DNA of 64,000 bases from positions 620,001-684,000 of the forward strand of contig NZ_JBEXAC010000001.1 of NCBI RefSeq assembly GCF_040567655.1, given 5' to 3'. Position 1 is the first letter of the stretch. Each line of letters starts with the position of its first letter. This stretch comes from Chitinophaga sp. H8. GTDB taxonomy: Bacteria > Bacteroidota > Bacteroidia > Chitinophagales > Chitinophagaceae. The position numbers and the translations under genes were made by a program. The notes below the pieces were generated by a model. The model saw only the letters and a list, made by a program, of their open reading frames with translations, was not told where the DNA came from and did no database searches. Below are positions 27,608 to 35,647 of the stretch, piece by piece.

Positions 27608-28063
27608 TTAAAAGAACTTCAGGGCCTGTTTGGTTTCACATTTGATAGGGAAAGGGAGGAAAACCCCTCCTTTGCCTACTTTACAATTGCCGGTAGCTTT
27701 AATGGTCACCTCTTTATTAGCTAAAGCGCTCCAGGCATTTTTAAGCACATTTTCCATATTTACCTCCAGTTTTACAGGAAAGTAAAAAGTGTCTTTCGCG
27801 GGTATATAAATGAGGGTGTCCTGAATAGAATGCCCAACTTGTGTATCATCAAAGAAAAGGTCAAAATTGGCATCCTTCAGTTTAAGATTAAAATTATTAG
27901 GATTGTAATATGCCAGGGTCATCCGCACGATACTTTTTGAGAACCCCATTTCATCAAAGCTAAATCCTGCTACGTTTACAAATTCCAGATCCTTCATTTT
28001 TTCACAGGCGCTCATCGTCCCCCAGGTAATAAGTACCAAAACTAACAAACGGATATTTCTCAT
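27608..28063 (-). CDS. LEA type 2-like lipoprotein
   Basis: 151 residues. The signal MRNIRLLVLVLITWGTMSAC gives a lipidated Cys. The rest has the WHy/LEA14 pattern (VNVAGFSFDEMGFSKSIVRM, then AYYNPNNFNLKLKDANFDLFF with the typical NPN). Such domains are desiccation-type beta sandwiches; envelope function is unknown. The frame opens at a GTG at 28072, but the ATG at 28063 better fits the signal. Confidence 0.82.
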   Translation of the reverse strand: MRNIRLLVLVLITWGTMSACEKMKDLEFVNVAGFSFDEMGFSKSIVRMTLAYYNPNNFNLKLKDANFDLFFDDTQVGHSIQDTLIYIPAKDTFYFPVKLEVNMENVLKNAWSALANKEVTIKATGNCKVGKGGVFLPFPIKCETKQALKFF

Positions 28064-28072
28064 GATAGCCAC

Positions 28073-28480
28073 CAGTGATTTTAAATTTTACGTAAACCTA
28101 CAAGAAACCCTTTACTTAACAAAAGCACAGGTAGGAATTAGGAAACATTTAACGGCAGGGGGAGGGGGCTTTTAGAAAAAGCATCATTAATACCTCTTTT
28201 TTTAATTTAGCAAAATACATCACATTACTACTATTTAATATTGTACTTTTGCAGCATAACTCCTTAAAAATGAATGCAAAAGATACTAATAAGTTTAGTA
28301 ATTTTGCTATTATTTGAAATTTTACTTTAAATGTCACTTTACTAAAAATAATAGCATATTTTTTATCTTTCTATAAATTGTTTTTCAATTACTTAATATT
28401 AATTGTTAAGTAATTTGCATTAACAAAACAGCAGAACGAAATCATGCTATTTTCAATGACCATTTTTAAATTTTGACGAT
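28073..28480. other. AT-rich intergenic region without a recognisable gene
   Basis: About 400 bp. It holds an exact -7 element TACTTTTG at 28244-28251 on the plus strand, 230 bp before the wbqC ATG, but no convincing ORF or hairpin. It could start a long leader or a small RNA; nothing further is supported. Confidence 0.4.
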
Positions 28481-29125
28481 ATGTCAGTTGATGAAAAATC
28501 AGGAACTTTATTAATTGAATCTCAATATTTTCCACCAATCTCTTACTACAAGACTTTAATTAAACACAATGTATTACAGATCGAGATATATGAGCACTAC
28601 CAAAAGCTTAGTTATCGTAACCGTACATACATCGCCGGACCAAATGGGAGAATGTTGCTGAGTGTGCCATTAACGAAAGGAAAAAATCAGCGAACCGTGA
28701 TGAAGGACGTTAGGATAAGCAATGAAGAAAATTGGCAGGGGCTGCATTGGAAGACAATTATTTCTGCTTACCGGCGGTCTCCCTGGTTTGAGTATTATGA
28801 GGATGATTTGCAAAAGTTGTATGAAAAGCCTTATAGTTTTTTGTTGGATTGGAATATGGCTTGCTTTGAATGGGCTAACCAAACGTTAGGGATTTCCTAT
28901 GATATTACAACCACAGAGAGTTTTATTATGAAATATGATACTGTTCCGGATATAACTGACGCACGTGAGCATATCCGGCCTACAAATCTTGTGCCCCCCA
29001 GCCATGACCTGCAAGGTCCTTATACTCAAGTGTTTCAGGAAAGAGTTGGGTTTTTGTCTGACCTGAGTATCCTGGATCTGCTTTTTTGTGAAGGGAAGCA
29101 TGCACTGGAAGTGATTAAAAAGTAA
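28481..29125 (+). CDS. WbqC family protein
   Basis: 214 residues, no signal peptide. It matches the WbqC-like family by LIESQYFPPISYYKTLIKH at the N-terminus, RTYIAGPNGRMLLSVPL and NWQGLHWKTIISAYRRSPWFEYYEDDL in the middle. The first such gene was found in O-antigen clusters, but the biochemical role is unknown. No polysaccharide genes are nearby here. Confidence 0.88.
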   Translation: MSVDEKSGTLLIESQYFPPISYYKTLIKHNVLQIEIYEHYQKLSYRNRTYIAGPNGRMLLSVPLTKGKNQRTVMKDVRISNEENWQGLHWKTIISAYRRSPWFEYYEDDLQKLYEKPYSFLLDWNMACFEWANQTLGISYDITTTESFIMKYDTVPDITDAREHIRPTNLVPPSHDLQGPYTQVFQERVGFLSDLSILDLLFCEGKHALEVIKK

Positions 29126-29251
29126 ATTTAAATGTTCGGTAAATTGTTTTAACATATTGATATATAATTAGTTGAATAATTGTTTAATTTACTTTGCCGG
29201 TTAATTGCATTTGCGGAAAAAAAAATTACTTTAGCAATAGAACAAAATATA

Positions 29252-29259
29252 TAGCTTTG
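29252..29259 (+). promoter_or_regulatory. -7 element upstream of the arginine decarboxylase gene
   Basis: TAGCTTTG matches TAnnTTTG, with a weak TTTA about 19 nt upstream. Predicted leader about 120 nt. Confidence 0.45.
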
Positions 29260-29388
29260 CAACCAATTTTGCTGGGTTTCGAACTGACGTAGGTGTGTAA
29301 ACCAGTAGTTTTCCAGCGAGGGGAAAAGGAGCATTTATCCTGTAGTATAAATTTTATTACTAATCCTGAAATTCATTCGCAGTTTTAA

Positions 29389-30789
29389 ATGAATAACACC
29401 TACACAGACCTCGTTAAACAAACATTTGAATTCCCCCAGGAGGGCTTTGAAGTAAAAGATAACTACCTGGAATTTAATGGTTTGGATATAAAGGCATTGA
29501 TAGACAAGTACGGAACACCTTTTAAGCTTACTTATTTGCCTAAAATAGGTATGCAGGTAAATAAGGCCAAAAAGATGTTCCATGACGCTTTTAAGAAGAA
29601 CAGGTACGACGGAAGTTATTATTATTGTTATTGCACGAAGAGTTCGCATTTCTCCTTTATTATGGAGGAAACATTGAAACACGGTGTGCATATTGAGACT
29701 TCTTTCGCATACGATATTGACATTGTTAATAAGCTGTATGAGCGGAAGAAGATCAATAAAGAGACTTCAGTTATTTGTAATGGTTTTAAAACCAAAGCTT
29801 ATACAAGAGCAATAGCGCGTCTTGTCAACAGTGGTTTTAAAAATGTAATTCCTGTACTGGATAACAAGGAAGAGCTGGACGATTATAAAAAATTTATCAG
29901 AATCAAGGATAAGGTGAAGCTGGGCATCCGAGTGGCTGCAGAAGAAGAACCGAGTTTTGATTTTTATACCTCTCGTCTGGGTATACCTCCAAGAGACATT
30001 TTGGAGTATTATGTGGATAAGATCAAAGGAAATGAGAAGTTTGAGCTGAAAATGCTACACTTCTTTATGAATAAAGGGATTAAGGACGATATTTACTACT
30101 GGAGCCAATTTAACAGGGTAATTAACCTGTACTGTCAGCTTAAGAAAATATGTCCTGAACTGGATAGTATTAATGTTGGTGGTGGATTTCCTATCAAGCA
30201 CTCTCTGGGGTTTGATTACGATTATAGTTACATTATTAATGAGATCGTAGCCAATATTAAGAGTATGTGTAAAAAAAATAAGGTTCCGGTACCTGATATT
30301 TACACAGAATTTGGTTCCTTTACAGTAGGAGAAAGCGGAGCGGTTATTTATAGTGTGATAGGTGAGAAGATGCAGAATGACCGTGAATCCTGGTATATGA
30401 TTGATAGCTCTTTTATAACTACTTTGCCAGACACCTGGGGAATTGGAGAGAAATTTTTGATGCTACCTATCAATAAGTGGGATCAGGAGTACCAGGAGGT
30501 ACACCTGGGTGGGCTTACCTGCGATGGATATGATTTTTATACATCTGAAGAGCATATAAATGCGGTGTTCCTGCCAAAACATAGCTCAAATGGAGAGCCC
30601 TTATATATTGGGTTTTTCCATACCGGAGCCTATCAAGATCAGTTGAGCGGATATGGTGGAATTAAGCACTGCCTTATTCCATCTCCGAAACATGTGATAG
30701 TAGGTTATGACAAGAACGGGCAACTAAAAGATTGGTTATACGCAAAGGAGCAAAGCGCTCAAAGTATGTTGAAGATTTTGGGTTATTAA
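29389..30789 (+). CDS. speA: Arginine decarboxylase (fold III PLP enzyme)
   Basis: 466 residues, the shorter Bacteroidota form, expected to convert arginine to agmatine for polyamine synthesis. The PLP lysine is in YYYCYCTKSSH (about residue 85). LKMLHFFMNKG, INVGGGFPI and IYTEFGSFTVGESGAVIYSV are the phosphate-binding and barrel segments, and GGLTCDGYDFY supplies the C-terminal active-site Cys-Asp pair. Related diaminopimelate/ornithine decarboxylases cannot be excluded, but the motif detail favours arginine. It has its own terminator. Confidence 0.85.
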   Translation: MNNTYTDLVKQTFEFPQEGFEVKDNYLEFNGLDIKALIDKYGTPFKLTYLPKIGMQVNKAKKMFHDAFKKNRYDGSYYYCYCTKSSHFSFIMEETLKHGVHIETSFAYDIDIVNKLYERKKINKETSVICNGFKTKAYTRAIARLVNSGFKNVIPVLDNKEELDDYKKFIRIKDKVKLGIRVAAEEEPSFDFYTSRLGIPPRDILEYYVDKIKGNEKFELKMLHFFMNKGIKDDIYYWSQFNRVINLYCQLKKICPELDSINVGGGFPIKHSLGFDYDYSYIINEIVANIKSMCKKNKVPVPDIYTEFGSFTVGESGAVIYSVIGEKMQNDRESWYMIDSSFITTLPDTWGIGEKFLMLPINKWDQEYQEVHLGGLTCDGYDFYTSEEHINAVFLPKHSSNGEPLYIGFFHTGAYQDQLSGYGGIKHCLIPSPKHVIVGYDKNGQLKDWLYAKEQSAQSMLKILGY

Positions 30790-30814
30790 AAAAATGGGTT
30801 AGTAATCCACCTGA

Positions 30815-30840
30815 AAACCCCTCGATTTTTCGAGGGGTTT
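30815..30840 (+). terminator. Terminator after speA
   Basis: A 10-bp perfect stem AAACCCCTCG/CGAGGGGTTT, loop ATTTTT, followed by GCTTTTTT. Confidence 0.9.
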
Positions 30841-31283
30841 GCTTTTTTAGAAGCAGTACTCCTATAAGTATCTTCTGTAGCCGGACTCCAATTATTTATA
30901 TAAGATGTTGCTGTTTAATCAGGAAAGGCTTCCAGTTTACTGAAAGCCCCCTTCATGACATAGGTTAAGATGGAGATATTCAACGTATAAGGACAATAGT
31001 AGTATTCATGAACTTTGAGGGCACGAATATATAGTAGTGCCATAAAAAATACAGTACCTGAAAGTTGTAATTTTTGTTATCATATTATGACCTGCCTCAG
31101 GGAGCATAATGCAGCTAATATTCCTACCTGAAATGATACATAAGCTTTATTATAAATCTATATGTATTTAATATAAGTGTCTGTTGTAAGTTGTGAGCAT
31201 ATAATCCCTTTTGTAAGCTGTACCATGGCAATATTGAGGTAAGGATGTAACCGGCCTCACACTTACGTGTAGGTAAGGAGCAT
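30841..31283. other. Gene-free stretch between speA and hsp20
   Basis: About 440 bp with no ORF of coding character and no clear RNA structure; stop codons are frequent in all frames. Confidence 0.5.
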
Positions 31284-31307
31284 GAAAAAAGGGCCTGAAA
31301 AGGCCCT
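31284..31307 (-). terminator. Terminator after hsp20
   Basis: On the minus strand AGGGCCT-TTTC-AGGCCCT followed by TTTTTT. Confidence 0.88.
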
Positions 31308-31335
31308 CTTCTTAAATCCCTCATGAAAAATCTTG

Positions 31336-31791
31336 TTATTCTACTGTAATTGCTTTCGGTGCGTCTTGTTTATTTTCTTTTTTAGGAAGATTTACTTTCA
31401 GTACACCATTGTCGTATTTAGCATTAATCTTTGATGCATCTACGCTTTCATGCAAGGTGAAAGCACGTTTGAAAGAACGGAAGCTGAATTCTTTGCGAAT
31501 CTGCTTTTCATTTTCATCCTTTGTTTCAGTTTTCTTTTCAGCGCTGATCGTAAGTGTTTTGTCTTCCACACTGATCTTAAAGTCTTCTTTTGAGAAGCCA
31601 GGTGCCATTACATCTAAAAGGTAGGCTTCCTTCGTTTCATGAACATTAACCGGTGGGTGTGCACCAAAGAAGTCTGCAGTAGCAAAATCATCTTTCCATA
31701 ATTTATTCAATCCGGCATTGTTAAAAATGTCTTCCATAATTCCACCAAAAGTTTTAGGAAGCGGGCTGTGATTCAATTTTACCAGTGTCAT
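31336..31791 (-). CDS. Small heat-shock protein Hsp20
   Basis: 151 residues with an alpha-crystallin domain at about 45-145: PPVNVHETKEAYLLDVMAPG, FKISVEDKTLTISAEKK, and the closing KYDNGVLKVNLPKKE (GVL motif). An ATP-independent holdase that keeps unfolding proteins soluble. Expected to be heat-induced; its upstream region contains elements similar to those upstream of groES. Confidence 0.94.
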   Translation of the reverse strand: MTLVKLNHSPLPKTFGGIMEDIFNNAGLNKLWKDDFATADFFGAHPPVNVHETKEAYLLDVMAPGFSKEDFKISVEDKTLTISAEKKTETKDENEKQIRKEFSFRSFKRAFTLHESVDASKINAKYDNGVLKVNLPKKENKQDAPKAITVE

Positions 31792-31867
31792 ACTTTATAT
31801 TTTTTAGTTTAAACATGTTTTTTAAGAACATGGATAACAGATCAAATGGGATACCAATGCCATAAAG

Positions 31868-31913
31868 CTGAAATTTTGTTAGGAAAAGATATATTAATAA
31901 TGACATTGTGTCG
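31868..31913. promoter_or_regulatory. Possible heat-shock regulatory elements upstream of hsp20
   Basis: CTGAAATTTTG (31868-31878) and GACA-TTG-TGTC (31902-31912) resemble CTGAAAATTTG and TGACA-N5-TGTCA upstream of groES. They lie 77-122 bp before the hsp20 start codon and could also serve the divergent bacilliredoxin gene. Confidence 0.3.
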
Positions 31914-31984
31914 TGTTTTGTGTTTGGTTGATGTCAAAAGGTCACTATGTACACTGTATTTTTTAATTTGTGCTCTGATATAAG

Positions 31985-31992
31985 TAACTTTG
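31985..31992 (+). promoter_or_regulatory. -7 element of the bacilliredoxin gene
   Basis: TAACTTTG matches TAnnTTTG, 34 bp before the ATG. TTTG at 31967-31970 is too close (14 nt) to be a normal -33 partner. Confidence 0.5.
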
Positions 31993-32025
31993 TATTCAAA
32001 TTAAAACTGAAAAAACTATAATAAT

Positions 32026-32439
32026 ATGTATCCAGCAGAATTAGTAATGCCAATGAAGGCTGAGTTAACTGATAAAGGTTTTGAAGAGTTGTTAACAACT
32101 GAGAAAGTAGAAGAAACACTTAAAAAAGAGGGCACTACCCTGGTGTTCATTAATTCCGTATGTGGTTGTTCTGCAGGTACTGCACGTCCTGGAGTATTGA
32201 TGGCAGTAGCCAACAGCGAGAAGAAACCAGATAGATTGACAACCAGTTTTGCTGGTTTTGATAGTGACGCAGTGAAGCAAATCCGTACGCATTTATTGCC
32301 TTATCCTCCTTCTTCTCCAGCTATTGCCTTATTTAAAGATGGACAGCTGGTGCACATTATTGAGCGTCATATGATTGAAGGACGACCTGCACAAATGATT
32401 GCAGCCAACCTGGTAGATGCATTTGAGCAATATTGTTAA
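32026..32439 (+). CDS. Bacilliredoxin (BrxA/BrxB, YphP/YqiW family)
   Basis: 137 residues, thioredoxin-like fold. It has the unusual CGC redox motif (NSVCGCSAGTARPG, about residues 43-56) characteristic of the family, and the opening MYPAELVMPMKAELTDKGFEELL. In Firmicutes these proteins remove bacillithiol from protein cysteines; some Bacteroidota make bacillithiol, so the same role is plausible. No bacillithiol biosynthesis gene is seen in the window. Confidence 0.92.
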   Translation: MYPAELVMPMKAELTDKGFEELLTTEKVEETLKKEGTTLVFINSVCGCSAGTARPGVLMAVANSEKKPDRLTTSFAGFDSDAVKQIRTHLLPYPPSSPAIALFKDGQLVHIIERHMIEGRPAQMIAANLVDAFEQYC

Positions 32440-32444
32440 CGACA

Positions 32445-32470
32445 AATTACGAAATACAAATTTCGTAATT
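32445..32470 (+). repeat. Perfect inverted repeat after the bacilliredoxin gene
   Basis: AATTACGAAAT-ACAA-ATTTCGTAATT: an 11-bp stem with a 4-nt loop and no T-run. It may act as a terminator, and also belongs to the AATTACGAA word family seen elsewhere between genes. Confidence 0.6.
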
Positions 32471-32564
32471 CAATTCTGAATCGTACTTTGGTGGTTTGAT
32501 TTTCCTTTTGATTAATTCGGCTTTGTTCATAGGAAAACTCAGATCACCAAATTTTTTATTGGCT

Positions 32565-33725
32565 ATGTATCCTAATTTATATTACGCATTTCAAGATTTG
32601 TTTGGCTTAGAACTCCCTTTTCTTAAAGTTTTTCAAACCTTTGGTTTTTTTGTAGCTATTGCTTTCCTGGCGGCAGCCTATGTTTTAACGATAGAGTTAA
32701 GACGGCGGGAAAAGCTGGGATGGTTATATGGCATTAAGGAAAAGATAGTAGTAGGTAAGCCAGCTTCTACCGGCGAACTCATCTTGAATGGCATACTTGG
32801 CTTCTTGCTGGGATATAAATTGGTAGGCCTTTTCCTCCAATGGTCTGTCGCTTCTCAGGATTTTCAGGGTTTTATATTTTCAGGAGCAGGTAGCTGGCCT
32901 GCAGGTATAGCATTAGGTGCCTTATTTGTCTATCTGAAGTATAAGGATAAAAAGAAACATGCATCAGAGAAGCCCAAAGAGGAAATGGTATTGGTGATGC
33001 CTCATCAGCGCGTACCTGATTTTACAGTAATGGCAGCTATTGCCGGACTTATAGGGGCTAAGATATTCCACAATCTGGAAAACTGGAATGATTTTAAACA
33101 GGATCCGTGGGGTTCACTCATTTCCTTTAGTGGTCTTACCTTTTATGGGGGACTTATTGTAGCAGCAGTTGTTATTATTAACTACGCCCGGAAAAAACAG
33201 ATTAATGTATGGCATCTGGTAGATAGTGCAGCTCCGGCGCTAATGTTGTCGTATGGTGTTGGCCGTATGGGGTGTCAGTTTTCCGGTGATGGTGATTGGG
33301 GGATTGTGAATACACATCCAAATCCTTTTGCGTGGTTACCGGATTGGGCCTGGGCTTATCGTTATCCTCATAATGTAATCAATGAAGGTATTCCCATTCC
33401 AGGGTGCGAAGGAAAGTACTGCCATATGCTGGAATTACCGGTATATCCCACTCCCCTTTATGAAATCATAGCTTGTCTTATCTTGTTTGGTATATTATGG
33501 GGGATACGCAAAAGGATTAGTACACCAGGAGTAATTTTCGGTATCTATCTTGTCATGAATGGTATAGAAAGGTTCTTTATTGAAAAGATACGGGTGAATA
33601 CTAAATATGATATATGGCTGCATCCTACACAGGCAGAGATAATAGCCGCATTGATGGTGATAGGAGGTGCTGTACTTATTTGGTATTGCCGCAAATCTTT
33701 TGCAGCTAAAAAGACAGTATCCTGA
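32565..33725 (+). CDS. lgt: Prolipoprotein diacylglyceryl transferase
   Basis: 386 residues, inner membrane. Attaches diacylglycerol to the lipobox cysteine, the first step in making the many lipoproteins encoded in this window. About seven membrane segments are visible. The signature is YGVGRMGCQFSGDGDWG (Lgt G-R-x-G motif) around 225-241, and YPTPLYEIIACLILF follows. Longer than E. coli Lgt because of inserted loops (KKKHASEKPKEE near 130), usual for Bacteroidota. The frame opens at a TTG at 32496, but MYPNLYYAFQDLFG is the likely start. A hemerythrin gene follows after 2 bp. Confidence 0.92.
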   Translation: MYPNLYYAFQDLFGLELPFLKVFQTFGFFVAIAFLAAAYVLTIELRRREKLGWLYGIKEKIVVGKPASTGELILNGILGFLLGYKLVGLFLQWSVASQDFQGFIFSGAGSWPAGIALGALFVYLKYKDKKKHASEKPKEEMVLVMPHQRVPDFTVMAAIAGLIGAKIFHNLENWNDFKQDPWGSLISFSGLTFYGGLIVAAVVIINYARKKQINVWHLVDSAAPALMLSYGVGRMGCQFSGDGDWGIVNTHPNPFAWLPDWAWAYRYPHNVINEGIPIPGCEGKYCHMLELPVYPTPLYEIIACLILFGILWGIRKRISTPGVIFGIYLVMNGIERFFIEKIRVNTKYDIWLHPTQAEIIAALMVIGGAVLIWYCRKSFAAKKTVS

Positions 33726-33727
33726 TT

Positions 33728-34156
33728 ATGCAGCGTCATCCTACTTTAGTGCCTTTGTCGCATGAGCATCAGCGATTATTGTTTGTTTGCAGGTATCTCA
33801 AAAAAGATGCAGCTGCTTACGAAGGGTTTCCTTTGGATACACAGGCTAAGCTAGCCTATATTGTAAAGGTTTTCCAGGAAATAATGGTGCCTCATATTCA
33901 AAAGGAAGAGTATCTCTTCGAGGTGTGCCGTGGCAAAAATGAGGAGATAGATGAGATGATGGAGGAGTTGATAATGGAGCATCAGCTGATATCCAGAATG
34001 TATAGTGGCTTAGTGGATAATACTGACTTAGTAACAGCTATGGATATACTGGCTACTCATCTGGAAGCTCATATACGTAAAGAGGAGCGCAGTTTTTTTG
34101 AAAAACTGCAGGAAAAACTTCCTTTTTTACTCGACGAGCTCCGGCTGGAGAAATAA
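33728..34156 (+). CDS. Hemerythrin-like (HHE) domain protein
   Basis: 142 residues, all-helical. Putative di-iron ligands are placed as in HHE proteins: LSHEHQRLL (11-19), VPHIQKEEYLFE (about 56-67), MEHQLISR and THLEAHIRKEERSFFE (about 105-120). It may sense or bind oxygen or NO. It begins 2 bp after lgt and is therefore probably co-transcribed with it; no functional link is evident. Confidence 0.85.
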   Translation: MQRHPTLVPLSHEHQRLLFVCRYLKKDAAAYEGFPLDTQAKLAYIVKVFQEIMVPHIQKEEYLFEVCRGKNEEIDEMMEELIMEHQLISRMYSGLVDNTDLVTAMDILATHLEAHIRKEERSFFEKLQEKLPFLLDELRLEK

Positions 34157-34213
34157 AGCAAAGACTTATCAGTTTAGGGGTAATAGTTATTACATTATTA
34201 AATGATTTATTTA

Positions 34214-34221
34214 TATATTTG
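34214..34221 (+). promoter_or_regulatory. -7 element upstream of the DUF2167 gene
   Basis: TATATTTG matches TAnnTTTG; predicted leader about 85 nt; no -33 partner found. Confidence 0.4.
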
Positions 34222-34313
34222 AAAATATATAAGTAGGTCATTTTTTTTATGCCTCTCAGAAGCTGTTGTGCCATTGTCGTCCTTAAATATATTTATCCAA
34301 ATCTATTACCTGT

Positions 34314-35246
34314 ATGCGAATTTTCACCCTCCCCAACATCCTGTTATTATGTGTATGCTTACCATTATGGTCATTTTCCAATATAAAAACAGATAGCCTT
34401 AAACAGGAGAATTATAAATTCATTATAGATTCAGTAAACGCCACTTTTACCTACAAGACGGGAGATATTACATTAAGTAATGGCGCTGTAATACATGTTC
34501 CTGCCGGATTCCGGTTTTTGGATAATGCCCAGAGTAAAAAAGTGTTGGAAGAATTATGGGGAAATCCGGAGAATAATAAGACAATGGGAATGCTTTTTCC
34601 TGATAATTTAGGGCCTTTGGACGAATCGGCCTGGGCTTTTGAAATATCCTTTGATGGGTTGGGGTATATTAAGGATGAGGATGCGCATAAAACGAATTTC
34701 AATGATTTACTGAAGGAAATGAAAAGCGATGTGGCAAAGGAAAATGAAGTAAGGGTGAAAGAAGGATTTTCAGCAGTAGAGTTGGTAGGTTGGGCATCAC
34801 CTCCGTATTATGATCAGGAGAATAAAGTGCTGCATTGGGCTAAAGAGTTGAAATTTGATCACGACGATCATAATACATTAAACTATGATGTAAGAATCCT
34901 GGGAAGAAAAGGAGTACTAAGATTGAATGCCATAGGTCAGATGTCGCAATTACCGTTGATAAAGACGAAGATACCGCTGATTGTAAAGAGTGCAACCTTT
35001 ACAGAGGGGCACCGGTACGCTGATTTTAACCCCCAGGCAGATAATATTGCTGTATGGACTATTGGAGGCTTGGTAGCGGGTAAGGTATTGGCGAAAGCGG
35101 GTTTTTTTATTGTTTTGCTTAAATTCTGGAAGGTCATTGCAGCTGCTGTAATTGCCGGTGCAAGTTTTTTAACGAGATTTTTCAGGAAAAAGCGGGAAAA
35201 GACACTGAAAGAAGCCACAATCAGAATAGATGAAACCCTGAATTAG
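34314..35246 (+). CDS. DUF2167 membrane protein
   Basis: 310 residues. A signal peptide (1-23) precedes the DUF2167 domain: GDITLSNGAVIHVPAGFRFLD, WGNPENNKTMGMLFPDNLGP, WAFEISFDGLGYIKDEDA and VGWASPPYYDQENKVLHWAKEL. Two hydrophobic segments follow near residues 245-285 and a basic tail (RFFRKKREK). Function unknown; likely an inner-membrane protein with a large periplasmic domain. Confidence 0.88.
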   Translation: MRIFTLPNILLLCVCLPLWSFSNIKTDSLKQENYKFIIDSVNATFTYKTGDITLSNGAVIHVPAGFRFLDNAQSKKVLEELWGNPENNKTMGMLFPDNLGPLDESAWAFEISFDGLGYIKDEDAHKTNFNDLLKEMKSDVAKENEVRVKEGFSAVELVGWASPPYYDQENKVLHWAKELKFDHDDHNTLNYDVRILGRKGVLRLNAIGQMSQLPLIKTKIPLIVKSATFTEGHRYADFNPQADNIAVWTIGGLVAGKVLAKAGFFIVLLKFWKVIAAAVIAGASFLTRFFRKKREKTLKEATIRIDETLN

Positions 35247-35271
35247 TTATTATTAAATATAATCTTGTTAT

Positions 35272-35298
35272 AAAAAGGGGCCTTAAAGGCCCCTTTTT
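35272..35298 (+). terminator. Terminator after the DUF2167 gene
   Basis: An 11-bp perfect stem (35272-35282 with 35288-35298), 5-nt loop, T-run within the stem end. Confidence 0.9.
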
Positions 35299-35647
35299 AT
35301 ATATTTTCTTTCCCTTTTTACCGGCAACTTATCTAAAAGTGGCCTCTTACCGCTTAAAATCTGCACTTTATCTAATTCAACTTGATAGCAGTAAATCAGC
35401 AATGTATTTTTACTGCTATAGTTAAGCACCCTGCATTTCAAGCGTTTAGCAAGCAAGTTGTAACAAATAGCCAGCAGGATCGTCTTCCTGATGTTCCATT
35501 TATTTTTACCAATCGTCCCTGTCAGCAGACCGCTTGTGTAAAACTATGTACTATGTAATGCATAATACTTACGTTTGCATTGTAGTTGTTAAAGTAAGGA
35601 ACTGTACAAAAGCATAAACCTAAAAAATCTGTTAAAATCATCCTTAT
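35299..35647. other. Upstream region of the beta-barrel receptor gene
   Basis: About 350 bp with no coding sequence. An exact -7 element TACGTTTG lies at 35570-35577, giving a predicted leader of about 65 nt before the ATG at 35648. The rest shows no clear structure. Confidence 0.4.

Noticed and set aside
29250..29340. GGTTTCGAACTGAC considered as the T-arm of a tRNA before speA
   Set aside because: No matching acceptor, D or anticodon stem could be formed around it.
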